Source: VXNJ01 sp009840625 (GTDB taxonomy: Bacteria > Chloroflexota > UBA11872 > VXNJ01). From it: DNA of 64,000 nucleotides. Of this stretch, positions 52,179-60,563 are shown piece by piece (position 1 is the stretch's first letter; each line of letters starts with the position of its first letter). A program made the translations under genes and the position numbers. The notes beneath the pieces are model-generated. The model ran no database searches. It was not told the origin of the DNA and saw nothing but the letters and a program-made list of their open reading frames with translations. The DNA lies in the NCBI GenBank assembly GCA_965207915.1, contig OZ242304.1:496001-560000 (forward strand). The letters run 5' to 3'.

Positions 52179-53435
52179 TTGACCGCGATGCAATGGCCCC
52201 AGTTGATCCAGATGCGCCAGCAACTCGACGGCGCCCATATCGCCGACCTGGAAGCCTGCTTGCGCGAACAGCTGCGCGCCCGGCTCGCCGACAGTGAGGC
52301 GATGCCCGGTCAAACGGTCGCCATCGGCGTCGGCAGCCGGGGCGTGTCCCCAATCGTTAAGGTCGTTCGCACGATCGTCAGCGAACTCGACCGGGCGGGA
52401 CTGGAACCCTTCATCGTTCCGGCGATGGGCAGCCACGGAGGGGCAACCGCTTCCGGCCAGGAGGCGGTGCTGGCCGAATACGGGATAACCCTGGCTTCCG
52501 TGGGAGCGCCGGTTCGCGCCACCATGGAAGTCGTCGAGCTGGGACGCGGTCCCAGCGGGCAGACCTTCTTCGGCGACGCCAACGCCTACAGCGCCGATCA
52601 CGTGGTAGTTATCGGTCGGGTCAAGCCGCACACCGACTTCAAGGGCGAGATCGAGAGCGGTCTCTGCAAGATGACCTCGGTCGGGCTCGGCAAACAGATC
52701 GGCGCCGAGCGGATTCACGAGACCGGTCTGGCGGAGACCATCCCGGAAGGGGCCCAGGTCGCGATCGACTACGGACGCCTGCTGCTGGGCGTGGCCCTGG
52801 TCGAGAACGCCTACGACCAACCGGCGCACTGCGAGGTGGTTGCGCCCGATCAGTTTCACGCCACCGACCGCCGGCTGCTGGTTGCGGCCAAGCGCCTCTT
52901 GCCGCGCCTGCCGATCGACCAGCTGCAGCTCCTGGTCGTCGACGAAATGGGCAAGAACATCTCCGGGGCCGGGATGGACACGAACGTCGTCGGGCTCTGG
53001 CGGCTGCAGAGTTTCGGCGAAAAACTGCCCGACTACCACTACCTGGCGACGCTGCGGCTGACCGAGGAGTCGGGCGGGAACGCCACCGGGATCGGGATGG
53101 CCGACTTCGTCTCCGGCAAGCTGGTCGAGGCGATGGACCCGGACCAGACCTACATCAACGGTACGACCTCATTGGTCGTTTCAGGGTCGCGAATTCCGAT
53201 GAACTTCCCGACCGATGCCGAGACCCTGCAGGTTGCGGTAAGCGCGGCTTCGCGTCTGGCCAATCGCGGAACACCGCGCATGGCCCGCATCCGCAACACG
53301 ATGGAGCTCGAAGAGTTCTGGGCCAGCGAGCCGGTCGCCGATCAACTCGAGTCCGACGGTCGCGCCGAGCGAACCGGGTCATCCGAGCGCTTTGCCTTCG
53401 ACGACGCCGGTGACCTGATCGGGGTGGCAACCTAG
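52179..53435 (+). CDS. LarA-like nickel-dependent racemase family protein (DUF2088)
   Basis: A 418-residue protein with the LarA/DUF2088 N-terminal look: TVAIGVGSRGVSPIVKVV, PAMGSHGGATASGQ (His of the GSHG motif) and VVIGRVKPHTDFKGEIESGLCKM, which carries the KPH-type motif around the NPN-cofactor site. LarA racemises lactate with a nickel-pincer cofactor; relatives racemise other 2-hydroxy acids. No larB, larC or larE gene is in the window, so cofactor supply would have to come from elsewhere. It starts at TTG with GAGGAAGG upstream, or at ATG three codons on. Confidence 0.78.
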   Translation: MTAMQWPQLIQMRQQLDGAHIADLEACLREQLRARLADSEAMPGQTVAIGVGSRGVSPIVKVVRTIVSELDRAGLEPFIVPAMGSHGGATASGQEAVLAEYGITLASVGAPVRATMEVVELGRGPSGQTFFGDANAYSADHVVVIGRVKPHTDFKGEIESGLCKMTSVGLGKQIGAERIHETGLAETIPEGAQVAIDYGRLLLGVALVENAYDQPAHCEVVAPDQFHATDRRLLVAAKRLLPRLPIDQLQLLVVDEMGKNISGAGMDTNVVGLWRLQSFGEKLPDYHYLATLRLTEESGGNATGIGMADFVSGKLVEAMDPDQTYINGTTSLVVSGSRIPMNFPTDAETLQVAVSAASRLANRGTPRMARIRNTMELEEFWASEPVADQLESDGRAERTGSSERFAFDDAGDLIGVAT

Positions 53436-53446
53436 CCAGCCAGGGT

Positions 53447-53460
53447 TCCGCCCCGGCGGA
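53447..53460 (+). terminator. hairpin after the LarA-like gene
   Basis: TCCGCC-CC-GGCGGA gives a 5-6 bp stem 12 nt after the stop codon. No T-run follows. Confidence 0.4.
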
Positions 53461-53463
53461 GGA

Positions 53464-53679
53464 TTGCTGGAGTTGAACCCGAACGTCCTCAGCCGCGCCT
53501 TGGCACCATCCCCGGTGTCGGTTCGGACCCTGGACGCCCTTCCCATGGCTTCATTGACCTATCAGGCAGACCCCGGCCAGCAGTTAATGCTCACGAGTTT
53601 CGACTCCCAGAAGCTGGCAGCTGCCCGCGCCCTCAACGTCCCTACGATTAGGTCGGGGGCATTCTGGGAGAGATTCTGA
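53464..53679 (+). CDS. possible small protein, unknown
   Basis: A 71-residue frame from TTG (a second TTG at 53473 is better spaced from GCGGAGGA). The composition is ordinary and unlike the Arg-rich shadow frames, with segments such as MASLTYQADPGQQLMLTSFDSQ. There is no recognised domain, signal or membrane helix. It could be a real small gene or a decayed remnant. Confidence 0.3.
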   Translation: MLELNPNVLSRALAPSPVSVRTLDALPMASLTYQADPGQQLMLTSFDSQKLAAARALNVPTIRSGAFWERF

Positions 53680-53745
53680 TTCCCGATTCGGCCGCGCTTT
53701 TTCCCCGGCCGAATTTCGACCAATCCGCGAATGCCAGCGTTCGGC

Positions 53746-54639
53746 TCAGTCGGGCCCGCTTTGTCCGCGCCAGGCCCGCAGCAGCGGAACCCGGGCCCCG
53801 ACCGCCAGGGCCGAACCCGAATAAACCCGGCCCGCGAACCAGATCGCCGGCGGCAGGGCGGCGACGTTGATCGCGCCGGCCAGCAGCGCCAGCGGCCACG
53901 ACAGGGCCCCGCTCAGCACGAGCCCGGGGACCGCGAACTGGGACAGCATCGGCAGCATCGCCAGCGCCCGACCCCACCCCGTCTCGCCCAGCGGGGTGAT
54001 CACCAGCATGTAGGCGACAAGGTACACCACGACCGAGACCAGGGTGACCGGCAGAACGGCCTGGTTCACGTCCTCGATCCTGGAGACTGTGGCCCCCAGC
54101 GCGGCGTAAAGGGCCGCGAAGAGGAAGTAGCCGACGACGAACCAGAAGATCGTCAGCAGCAGGATCCAGGCCGACCCGGCGTCGACGGTCAGCCGGATTC
54201 CGAGGCTGGAGGGGACGATCAAGCCGGCCGAGATTGCGACCGCTCCCACCAGGACCGAAAAGCTGACTAAACCGTACGCTCCGACGCCGAGGATCTTGCC
54301 GGCCATGAGCTGATAGGGGCGCAGGCTCGAAAGCAGGACCTCGATCACGCGGTTGCTCTTGTCGGCGACGACCGAATTGAGCACGTCGCTGGCAAACAGC
54401 GTGATGGCCACGAACATGAACACTGCCGACGATCCCGAAAGGCCCACCGCCAGTTCCTCGATTTCGAATTCGTCCGGCAGCTCCGGGGCCAGGAACCGCG
54501 CCAGGGCGAACGGCACGCCGATCAACAGCGCCAGCAATACCGCCAGGGTGACGAGCCGACGCCGGCTCTGCAGGCGCTGCGCGAGTTCGTAGGCGGCCAC
54601 GACCCGCACGCCGTACCATACGCCGCGCAGGTCACCCAT
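53746..54639 (-). CDS. ABC-2 type exporter permease (NatB-like)
   Basis: A 297-residue membrane protein with six hydrophobic segments. VVADKSNRVIEVLLSSLRPYQLMAGKILGV is the NatB/ABC-2 motif linking TM2 and TM3. It starts at an ATG overlapping the ATPase stop by 8 bp, so both are translated together. It forms the membrane part of an exporter; the cargo (Na+, drug, lipid) is unknown. Confidence 0.88.
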   Translation of the reverse strand: MGDLRGVWYGVRVVAAYELAQRLQSRRRLVTLAVLLALLIGVPFALARFLAPELPDEFEIEELAVGLSGSSAVFMFVAITLFASDVLNSVVADKSNRVIEVLLSSLRPYQLMAGKILGVGAYGLVSFSVLVGAVAISAGLIVPSSLGIRLTVDAGSAWILLLTIFWFVVGYFLFAALYAALGATVSRIEDVNQAVLPVTLVSVVVYLVAYMLVITPLGETGWGRALAMLPMLSQFAVPGLVLSGALSWPLALLAGAINVAALPPAIWFAGRVYSGSALAVGARVPLLRAWRGQSGPD

Positions 54640-55540
54640 CGTCCAGGTCCCGTCCGCGCACCGCTTCCATGAATACCTCGGAGAGCGACGGCCGGGTGTA
54701 GGCAAATTCAATCACCCGTCCGGCCTCCAGCGCCGCCGCGAGCGCGGATTCCAGGTCCAGGTCCGCGCCGACCCGCAGGCTTACCGCTCCCTCGTCGGCG
54801 GCCACCAGCTCGGCGCCGGTTAGCCGGCCCCACCAGCGCCCGGCCGGTTCGGCCAGCTCGACCCGCAGGCGCCGGTAGGCCGATGCGGAACGGATCCGAT
54901 CGACCGGGCCGAATCGAAGCAGGTTGCCGGCGTCAACGATCGCAACGTCGTCTACAAGGTCCTGGACCAGGTCGAGCTGGTGGGACGAGAAGATCACTAC
55001 CGCGCCGGCGGCGGCGCGATCACGCACCAGTTCGGAAAGCGTTTCGGTGGCCAGCGGATCGAGTCCGGCGAACGGTTCGTCCAGGACCACCAGCTCGGGG
55101 TCATGCAGCAGGGCCGCGGCCAGCTGAATCCGCTGCTGGTTGCCATTGGAGAGGTTCTCGAGCGGGGTATCCGAGCGGTCGACCAGCCCCAGCCGCGCCA
55201 GCCAGTCGCCGGCCGCGGCGGCGGCCGACTCGCGGTCCATTCCGCGCAGCCGGCCCAGGTAGATTAGCTGCTCGCCCACCTTGGCGCGCGGATAGAGGCC
55301 GCGGTTCTCCGGCATGTAGCCGAAGCGCTGCAGCTGCCGCCGGCCGATCGGCCGATCCCGCCAGGTGACCCGGCCCCGGTCCAGGGACACAAGGTCGAAG
55401 ATCGCGCGCATCGCGGTGGTCTTGCCGGACCCGTTCGGTCCCAGCAGCCCGAGGACCCTCCCGGCGCCGGCCTCGAGGTCCACGCCGCGCAGGGCGTGGA
55501 TCCGGCCGAACCGCTTGTGCGCGTGTTCGATCCTGAGCAT
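54632..55540 (-). CDS. ABC transporter ATP-binding protein (NatA-like)
   Basis: A 302-residue ATPase: Walker A LGPNGSGKTTAM, Q-loop region GYMPENRGLYPRAKV, signature LSNGNQQRIQLAAAL, Walker B VVLDEPFAGLD and the switch His in IFSSHQLD. The MPENRGLYP segment is typical of NatA-type exporters. The C-terminal DUF4162-like tail ends in TRPSLSEVFMEAV. It powers the downstream permease. Confidence 0.92.
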   Translation of the reverse strand: MLRIEHAHKRFGRIHALRGVDLEAGAGRVLGLLGPNGSGKTTAMRAIFDLVSLDRGRVTWRDRPIGRRQLQRFGYMPENRGLYPRAKVGEQLIYLGRLRGMDRESAAAAAGDWLARLGLVDRSDTPLENLSNGNQQRIQLAAALLHDPELVVLDEPFAGLDPLATETLSELVRDRAAAGAVVIFSSHQLDLVQDLVDDVAIVDAGNLLRFGPVDRIRSASAYRRLRVELAEPAGRWWGRLTGAELVAADEGAVSLRVGADLDLESALAAALEAGRVIEFAYTRPSLSEVFMEAVRGRDLDDG

Positions 55541-55564
55541 GCTGGACCGCCGCCGAATGCCCGG

Positions 55565-57043
55565 TTAGAAGGAGAAGGTTCTCGGCACCGGGTTGGTCCG
55601 GGCATAGGCCTGCGCGTCGTAGGCCTCGCGCAACAGTCGGTGCAGGACCGCGGCGTGTCTGGGGTCGCGCGAGAGGTCCTCGTGCTCCCACGGGTCGGAC
55701 TCCAGGTCGTAGAGCTCGCACACGTCCTTGCCGTGGTAGGTGACCAGCTTCCAGCGGCGGGTGCGGTACATGGTCGCGTGGGTCTGGTCGGCGTGGTTGA
55801 TCGCCCCGTAAAACTCGGTCCGAACGTAGTCGCGATGGTCGCGTCCATCGTCCGCGCCCTCAAGCACCGGCAGCAGCGACTTGCCCTGCACGTGATAGGG
55901 GACCTCCATCCCCAGCGCCTCATAGAGGGTGGGAACCAGGTCGGTCAGCTCGACCAGGCCTTTGCAGATCTTGTCCCCGGCGAAGCGGCCCGGCCAGGAG
56001 ATCATCAGCGGCACGCGGACCAGGCCCTCGAAGAATCGGCAGCCCTTGAGGATCATGCCGTGGTCGCAGAGCGCCTCGCCGTGATCGGAGGTGAAGATCA
56101 CGATCGTGTTATCGCGCTCGCCGATTGCTTCCAAGTGGTCCAGCAGGCGGCCGAATTCGTGATCGATCTGCTCGATCATGGCGTAGTAGGAAGCCTGGAC
56201 CTTGCGGTGGTCCCATTCGCGCGGATGCTTTGGCTTGGACTGGAAATCGATCCCTGCGTCGACCAGACGCTGCTGGTGGGCGATGTCCGATTCGCGGAAG
56301 TGGGCACCCGGGAGCTCGTCCGGATCGTAGCGCCGGTAGTACTCGTAGGGGGCGTCGAACGGCGCGTGGGGATCGAACGGGTTCAACGTCAGCATCCAGG
56401 GCTGGTCGACGTTGCGGTTGGCGTTGATGAATTCGATCCCTTTTTCGGTGCACCAATGGGTCTGGTGCAGGTGAGGGGGAACGTTGTCGGCTTCGGCGGT
56501 CGGCTCGAAAAGGCCTCCGAAAGACTTGACTTCGGCACCGCGCCGGTAACTGGCCTGGCCGCCCCAATCGCCGGGTATCAACCCGGCCGGATCGCTGCCC
56601 TGCAAACGGATCCAGTCGGCATAGTCGTGGAAAGGCAGGTCCGGGCCCTTGTGCGAGTGCGAATACTGGAAGTAACGGTAGCCGTCGTCGGTACGCTGCT
56701 CGGCGCCGCCGCCGGCGCCGGCCAGGTGCAGCTTGCCGACGTTGCCGACGTCGAAGCCCTCCCCGGCCAGCACCCGCGTGATCAGGCGAGAGGAGTGTTC
56801 CGGCGGAAAGTAGGGATTACCGTTGCCCAGAACCCCGAGCGCGCTCGGGTACATGCCGGTGAGAAAACTGGCCCGGCTGGGAGTGCAAATCTGGGTCTGG
56901 CAATGCGCGTGGGTGAACGTGACCGCAGTGTCCATGAACCGTTTCAACCGCGGCGTGTGTATGTGTTCGTTGTTGAGTCCTTCGATGGTGTCGAAGCGCT
57001 GCTGATCGGAGCAATACCAGAGGATGTTGGGGCGCTTGGGCAT
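55565..57043 (-). CDS. sulfatase (alkaline phosphatase superfamily), FGly type
   Basis: A 492-residue sulfatase. RPNILWYCSDQQRFD holds the first metal ligands. ICTPSRASFLTGMYPS carries the Cys53 (C-x-P-S-R) that becomes formylglycine. GKLHLAG, NPFDPHAPFD and TSDHGEALCDHG complete the active site. No signal peptide is visible, so it is probably cytoplasmic. Phosphonate monoester hydrolase or choline-sulfatase-like activities are alternatives within this group. Start set at MPKRPNILW; earlier codons lack similarity. Divergent from the CNNM genes. Confidence 0.9.
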   Translation of the reverse strand: MPKRPNILWYCSDQQRFDTIEGLNNEHIHTPRLKRFMDTAVTFTHAHCQTQICTPSRASFLTGMYPSALGVLGNGNPYFPPEHSSRLITRVLAGEGFDVGNVGKLHLAGAGGGAEQRTDDGYRYFQYSHSHKGPDLPFHDYADWIRLQGSDPAGLIPGDWGGQASYRRGAEVKSFGGLFEPTAEADNVPPHLHQTHWCTEKGIEFINANRNVDQPWMLTLNPFDPHAPFDAPYEYYRRYDPDELPGAHFRESDIAHQQRLVDAGIDFQSKPKHPREWDHRKVQASYYAMIEQIDHEFGRLLDHLEAIGERDNTIVIFTSDHGEALCDHGMILKGCRFFEGLVRVPLMISWPGRFAGDKICKGLVELTDLVPTLYEALGMEVPYHVQGKSLLPVLEGADDGRDHRDYVRTEFYGAINHADQTHATMYRTRRWKLVTYHGKDVCELYDLESDPWEHEDLSRDPRHAAVLHRLLREAYDAQAYARTNPVPRTFSF

Positions 57044-57117
57044 ACGGAAACCGATCGGGGTCAGGGTCGCCACCGATTTTGGCTTTTTGGGCCGGGGGTT
57101 CGGCGCGAGGCGAGAAT

Positions 57118-58461
57118 TTGGGCCAGTCAAATTGGCTTTTCACTCATGGTCCGGCACATGAGCAGGGCGGTTCGCCAATAGAGATCATCGTCGGCGTCAC
57201 CCTGGCGCTGTTGCTAATTGCCGTCAATGGCGTGTACGCCGGAGCCCAGTTCGCACTCATCGCGGTGAACCGCTACCGCATTGAGCAGCGTGCCGAAGAC
57301 GGTGACCGCCGCGCCGGCAGCGCCACCGCGCGACTTCGCAACCTGGCCTACGAACTCTCCGGGGCCCAGCTCGGCATCACCGTGACTTCGCTGGCGCTTG
57401 GGTTCGTCGCCGAACTGCTTTTTGCCCCTGCGCTCGAGAAATATCTCGGCGAGGCCGGAATCGGCGCCGGTTCCGGGGCCACCTTCGCGATCGGGTCGCT
57501 GGCCGTGCTGGTGCTGCTTTCATTCATTCAGATGGTCATGGGCGAACTGGTGCCGAAGAACTTCGCCCTGGCCCGGCCAGTGCAGATGACGTTGCTGCTG
57601 GCCCCGCTGCTGGGCCTGTCGAACCGCCTGACCCGGCCGCTGGTCTGGCTGCTGAACTACCTGGCCAATTTGTGCATTCGGGTGGTCGGGATGGAGCCCT
57701 CCGATGAGCTGGCCGGGGTCCGCAATTCCGCCGACCTGCTGCGGGCGATCCGCTGGTCCTCGCGGGCCGGCTCGCTGCCCTCTAGCACGTCTCGTTTCGC
57801 CGAGGCGGTGGTGGCCTTTGACTCGCTGCTGGTGCGGGATGTTTTCACCCCGCGCAGCAATGTCATTTCGCTCCCCGACAATGCCACGATGGCCGACTTG
57901 GCTCGGGTCGTGAGCCAGCACGGCGTGGCGCGCATACCGGTGCTGATGCGGGGCAGTGAAGAAGTCCTTGGGGTTGTAACGGCAAGGGCGTTGCTTTCGA
58001 TCGCCCGCCACGACCTGGCCAGTTTTCCGGTCCGTCTCTACATGCAGCCGATCCTGGCGACCCCGCCGACCGCGCCCGTCTACTCGGTCCTGCTGCGAAT
58101 GCGTCGCCAGCAGAACCCGATGGCCGTGGCCTTGGACGAACACGGCGTCATGGCCGGCGTCCTGACCATCGAGGACGCGCTGCTGCCGCTGCTCATCGGG
58201 CGCGCCGGTTCCTCGGACGGACTGGCCCGACGAACCGTCCGCCTGGACGGGTTGGCGACGGCTTTGGAGTGTGAACAGGCGGCCGGTTTCACCCTTCCGC
58301 CCGGTCCCTACGAGACCCTGGCCGGGTTCCTGCTAATGGAATTCCAGCGCATTCCGGCGGCCGGCGACGTCCTCGAATACCGCGCCTGGCGATTCGAGGT
58401 GCTGGCCACCAACGAAATGCAGATCACAAGGGTGGCGGTGACTCCGCCGGCGGCGCCGTGA
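57118..58461 (+). CDS. CNNM/CorC (HlyC-like) transporter family protein, first copy
   Basis: About 447 residues from TTG 57118 (a longer frame begins at TTG 57079; the true start is unsure). A DUF21/CNNM membrane domain comes first (ALLLIAVNGVYAGAQFALIAVNRYRIEQ, ELSGAQLGITVTSLALGF, IQMVMGELVPKNFAL), then two CBS domains (VRDVFTPRSNVISL, VLGVVTARALLSIARH) and the CorC-HlyC C-terminal domain (YETLAGFLLMEFQRIPAAGD). The family moves or senses Mg2+/Co2+ or Na+. It overlaps the second copy by 4 bp. Confidence 0.88.
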   Translation: MGQSNWLFTHGPAHEQGGSPIEIIVGVTLALLLIAVNGVYAGAQFALIAVNRYRIEQRAEDGDRRAGSATARLRNLAYELSGAQLGITVTSLALGFVAELLFAPALEKYLGEAGIGAGSGATFAIGSLAVLVLLSFIQMVMGELVPKNFALARPVQMTLLLAPLLGLSNRLTRPLVWLLNYLANLCIRVVGMEPSDELAGVRNSADLLRAIRWSSRAGSLPSSTSRFAEAVVAFDSLLVRDVFTPRSNVISLPDNATMADLARVVSQHGVARIPVLMRGSEEVLGVVTARALLSIARHDLASFPVRLYMQPILATPPTAPVYSVLLRMRRQQNPMAVALDEHGVMAGVLTIEDALLPLLIGRAGSSDGLARRTVRLDGLATALECEQAAGFTLPPGPYETLAGFLLMEFQRIPAAGDVLEYRAWRFEVLATNEMQITRVAVTPPAAP

Positions 58462-59801
58462 TCGACCCGATCCTGGCCCTGGTCCTGGCGGCGGCGCTGC
58501 TTTGCCTTAACGCGTTTTACGTGGCGGCCGAATTTGCGGTCACCACCGCCGATCGGCCGCGCCTGGCCGAATTGGCCCAGCGCGGGTCCTGGGCCGGACG
58601 CATGGCCCAGAAATCGGCCAAGGAGCTCTCCCTGATGCTGGCCGGCGCCCAGCTGGGGATCACCGTCGCATCGATCGCGCTGGGGTTCGTGGCCGAGCCG
58701 GCGGTGGCCTTTCTCCTGGAGCTTGCGATCGGCCAGGTATGGGAACTGGAGCCGGCGACGTTGCACCTCATCGCGCTGCCAACCGCGCTGGCCCTGGTCA
58801 CCGCCCTGCACATGGTGTTCGGCGAAATTCTGCCCAAGAACGTGGCGCTGACCCGCCCGACCGGGGTGGCGTTGGCCCTGGCGGTGGCCTTCCGGTTCTT
58901 CGCCAACGCAGTTCGCCCGATCATCTGGGTCCTGAACGGGGCCGCCAACCTGGTGGTGCGAATGTTCGGTATCGAACCCGAAGACGAAGTCGATATCGCC
59001 TATTCGCGCGATGACCTGGAATTCATCGTGGCCGACCTGAGCGCCGAGGGCCAACTGGACGAACCCGAACTGGAAATGCTTGAGCGGGCGCTTACCTTTT
59101 CCGGTATGCGCGTGCGCGAGGCGATGACGCCGCGACCGCAGATGGTCGCGGCCGCCGTTTCGTCCACGCCCATGCAGCTGGCCCGCATGGCGCAACGCAG
59201 CGGCTATTCACGCTTCCCGCTCTGGGAAGGCGACGCCGACAACATCGTCGGACTGGTCGACGTAGTCGACCTCTATCGGCTCAGCGCCCGTGACTGGGGC
59301 GCTCCGCTACCGCGTCCGGCGATCTCGCAATTGCCGGCAGTGTTCGAGAACGCACCGGTCGCCCAACTCCCGGCCATGATGCGCGCTTCGGCAACCGAGA
59401 TGCTGCTCGTGGTCGACGAACACGGCGACGCTGCCGGGCTGGTCACCACCGAGGACCTGGCAGTGGCACTGGTGGGGGACCTCGCCGACCAGTCGGCCGA
59501 CGATTCGGCCGATCTGCGGCAACTCGACGACGGCAACTGGACCGCAACCGGATTGACCCGCGCCAGCGAACTTGCCGAAGCGCTGGATCTGCAGCTTCCC
59601 GAGGGCGAGTTCGACACCGTCGCGGGTTTCGTGATCAATCAGCTGTCGGCGATCCCCGACGAAGGCGCGTTCTTTTCCTACCGCGGCTGGCTGGTGATGG
59701 TGACCCGCACCAGCGGCCCGCGCATCCTGGCGGTGCGCTTCATGCGCGATCCGAGCGCGTCGGCGCCGAGCGACGCGGACTCCGGCGCCGCTCCGGACTA
59801 G
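58458..59801 (+). CDS. CNNM/CorC (HlyC-like) transporter family protein, second copy
   Basis: A 447-residue paralogue with the same layout: DUF21 domain (LCLNAFYVAAEFAVTTADRPRL, MLAGAQLGITVASIALGFVAEP, HMVFGEILPKNVAL), acidic linker (LSAEGQLDEPELEMLERAL), CBS pair (VREAMTPRPQMVA, VDEHGDAAGLVTTEDL) and the CorC-HlyC domain (FDTVAGFVINQLSAIPDEG). It starts at GTG in a GTGA overlap with the first copy. Tandem unequal CNNM genes are common in bacteria and may form heterodimers. The linker present here is shorter in the first copy. Its TAG stop overlaps the ferritin stop. Confidence 0.92.
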   Translation: MIDPILALVLAAALLCLNAFYVAAEFAVTTADRPRLAELAQRGSWAGRMAQKSAKELSLMLAGAQLGITVASIALGFVAEPAVAFLLELAIGQVWELEPATLHLIALPTALALVTALHMVFGEILPKNVALTRPTGVALALAVAFRFFANAVRPIIWVLNGAANLVVRMFGIEPEDEVDIAYSRDDLEFIVADLSAEGQLDEPELEMLERALTFSGMRVREAMTPRPQMVAAAVSSTPMQLARMAQRSGYSRFPLWEGDADNIVGLVDVVDLYRLSARDWGAPLPRPAISQLPAVFENAPVAQLPAMMRASATEMLLVVDEHGDAAGLVTTEDLAVALVGDLADQSADDSADLRQLDDGNWTATGLTRASELAEALDLQLPEGEFDTVAGFVINQLSAIPDEGAFFSYRGWLVMVTRTSGPRILAVRFMRDPSASAPSDADSGAAPD

Positions 59802-60331
59802 TCCTCCCCGCCGGCCTTGCCGCCCAACTCGATATCCAGCACCAGCAGCGCCGCCGCGTTGTCGCCGGCCAGTTCGAACCGGCGGACGATATCGTCGAAC
59901 GTCTTTTCCTCTTCCACCTGTTCGGTCAGGAACCATTCCAGAAAAACGGCGGTCGGGCTGTCACCCTCGTCCAGCGCCATCTGGTGCAGCCGCTTTATGG
60001 ACTCGGAAACGCCTTCTTCATTGCTTAAAGCGGTGCGAAAGGCATCGACCGCGCCGCTGAAGTCGCCGTACACGGCCGCGACAGGGCCGATCACGATCCG
60101 GCCGTTCCGATCCAGGACGTATTCATAGAGCCGCAACGCGTGGCCCCGTTCTTCGGCAGCCTGCGCCTCCATGAACGCTGAGCAACCGAGCAGGCTCTCG
60201 TTGTCGAACCAACCGGCCATCGCCAGGTATGCAAATTCGGCTGCAAATTCGTTTGATATCTGCTGGTTCAGCCCATCCAGCATGTCCTCCGACAGCGGCC
60301 CGAGGCCCCGTCCAGCGTCCTGCTTGCTCAC
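59798..60331 (-). CDS. ftnA: ferritin (FtnA-like)
   Basis: A 177-residue four-helix ferritin. LNQQISNEFAAEFAYLAMAGWFD carries the first ferroxidase Glu, EAQAAEERGHALRLYEY the ExxH, and VFLEWFLTEQVEEEKTFDDIVRRFELAGD the last helices. It stores iron and oxidises Fe2+. No haem-binding Met typical of bacterioferritin was noted. It is convergent with the CNNM genes; the two stop codons overlap within CTAG. Confidence 0.93.
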   Translation of the reverse strand: MSKQDAGRGLGPLSEDMLDGLNQQISNEFAAEFAYLAMAGWFDNESLLGCSAFMEAQAAEERGHALRLYEYVLDRNGRIVIGPVAAVYGDFSGAVDAFRTALSNEEGVSESIKRLHQMALDEGDSPTAVFLEWFLTEQVEEEKTFDDIVRRFELAGDNAAALLVLDIELGGKAGGED

Positions 60332-60563
60332 TCCTGCTCCCGTCGCTTGATGGAGTTTTCCGATCTCTTCGCGGCGGCAAATACCCGGCTCCTGCCGCGC
60401 CCTCCGCCGCGTTTTCCACTTGTCAGATGTTGCCCGGTTAAACCGGCAAGGGACTTAGCAGTGGTTTAAGCCGATTTAGCCGGCGCTAACGTGATTGGGC
60501 CCCATACGGGGATTGCGCATATGGAAAAATCTGCATTGATCCGCATTTCGGCGCCGAGGACTC
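60332..60563. promoter_or_regulatory. divergent intergenic region between ferritin and sulfatase genes
   Basis: A 232-bp stretch that must hold both promoters. It contains AT-richer stretches (for example CATATGGAAAAATCTG near 60520) but no inverted repeat or Fur-box-like site clear enough to name. Confidence 0.4.

Larger units (their letters stand above)
53436..53745. other. 310-bp interval with no confident gene
   Basis: Apart from a hairpin just after the LarA-like gene and one short unsupported reading frame (listed separately), nothing recognisable is present. It separates convergent transcription units. Confidence 0.5.
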
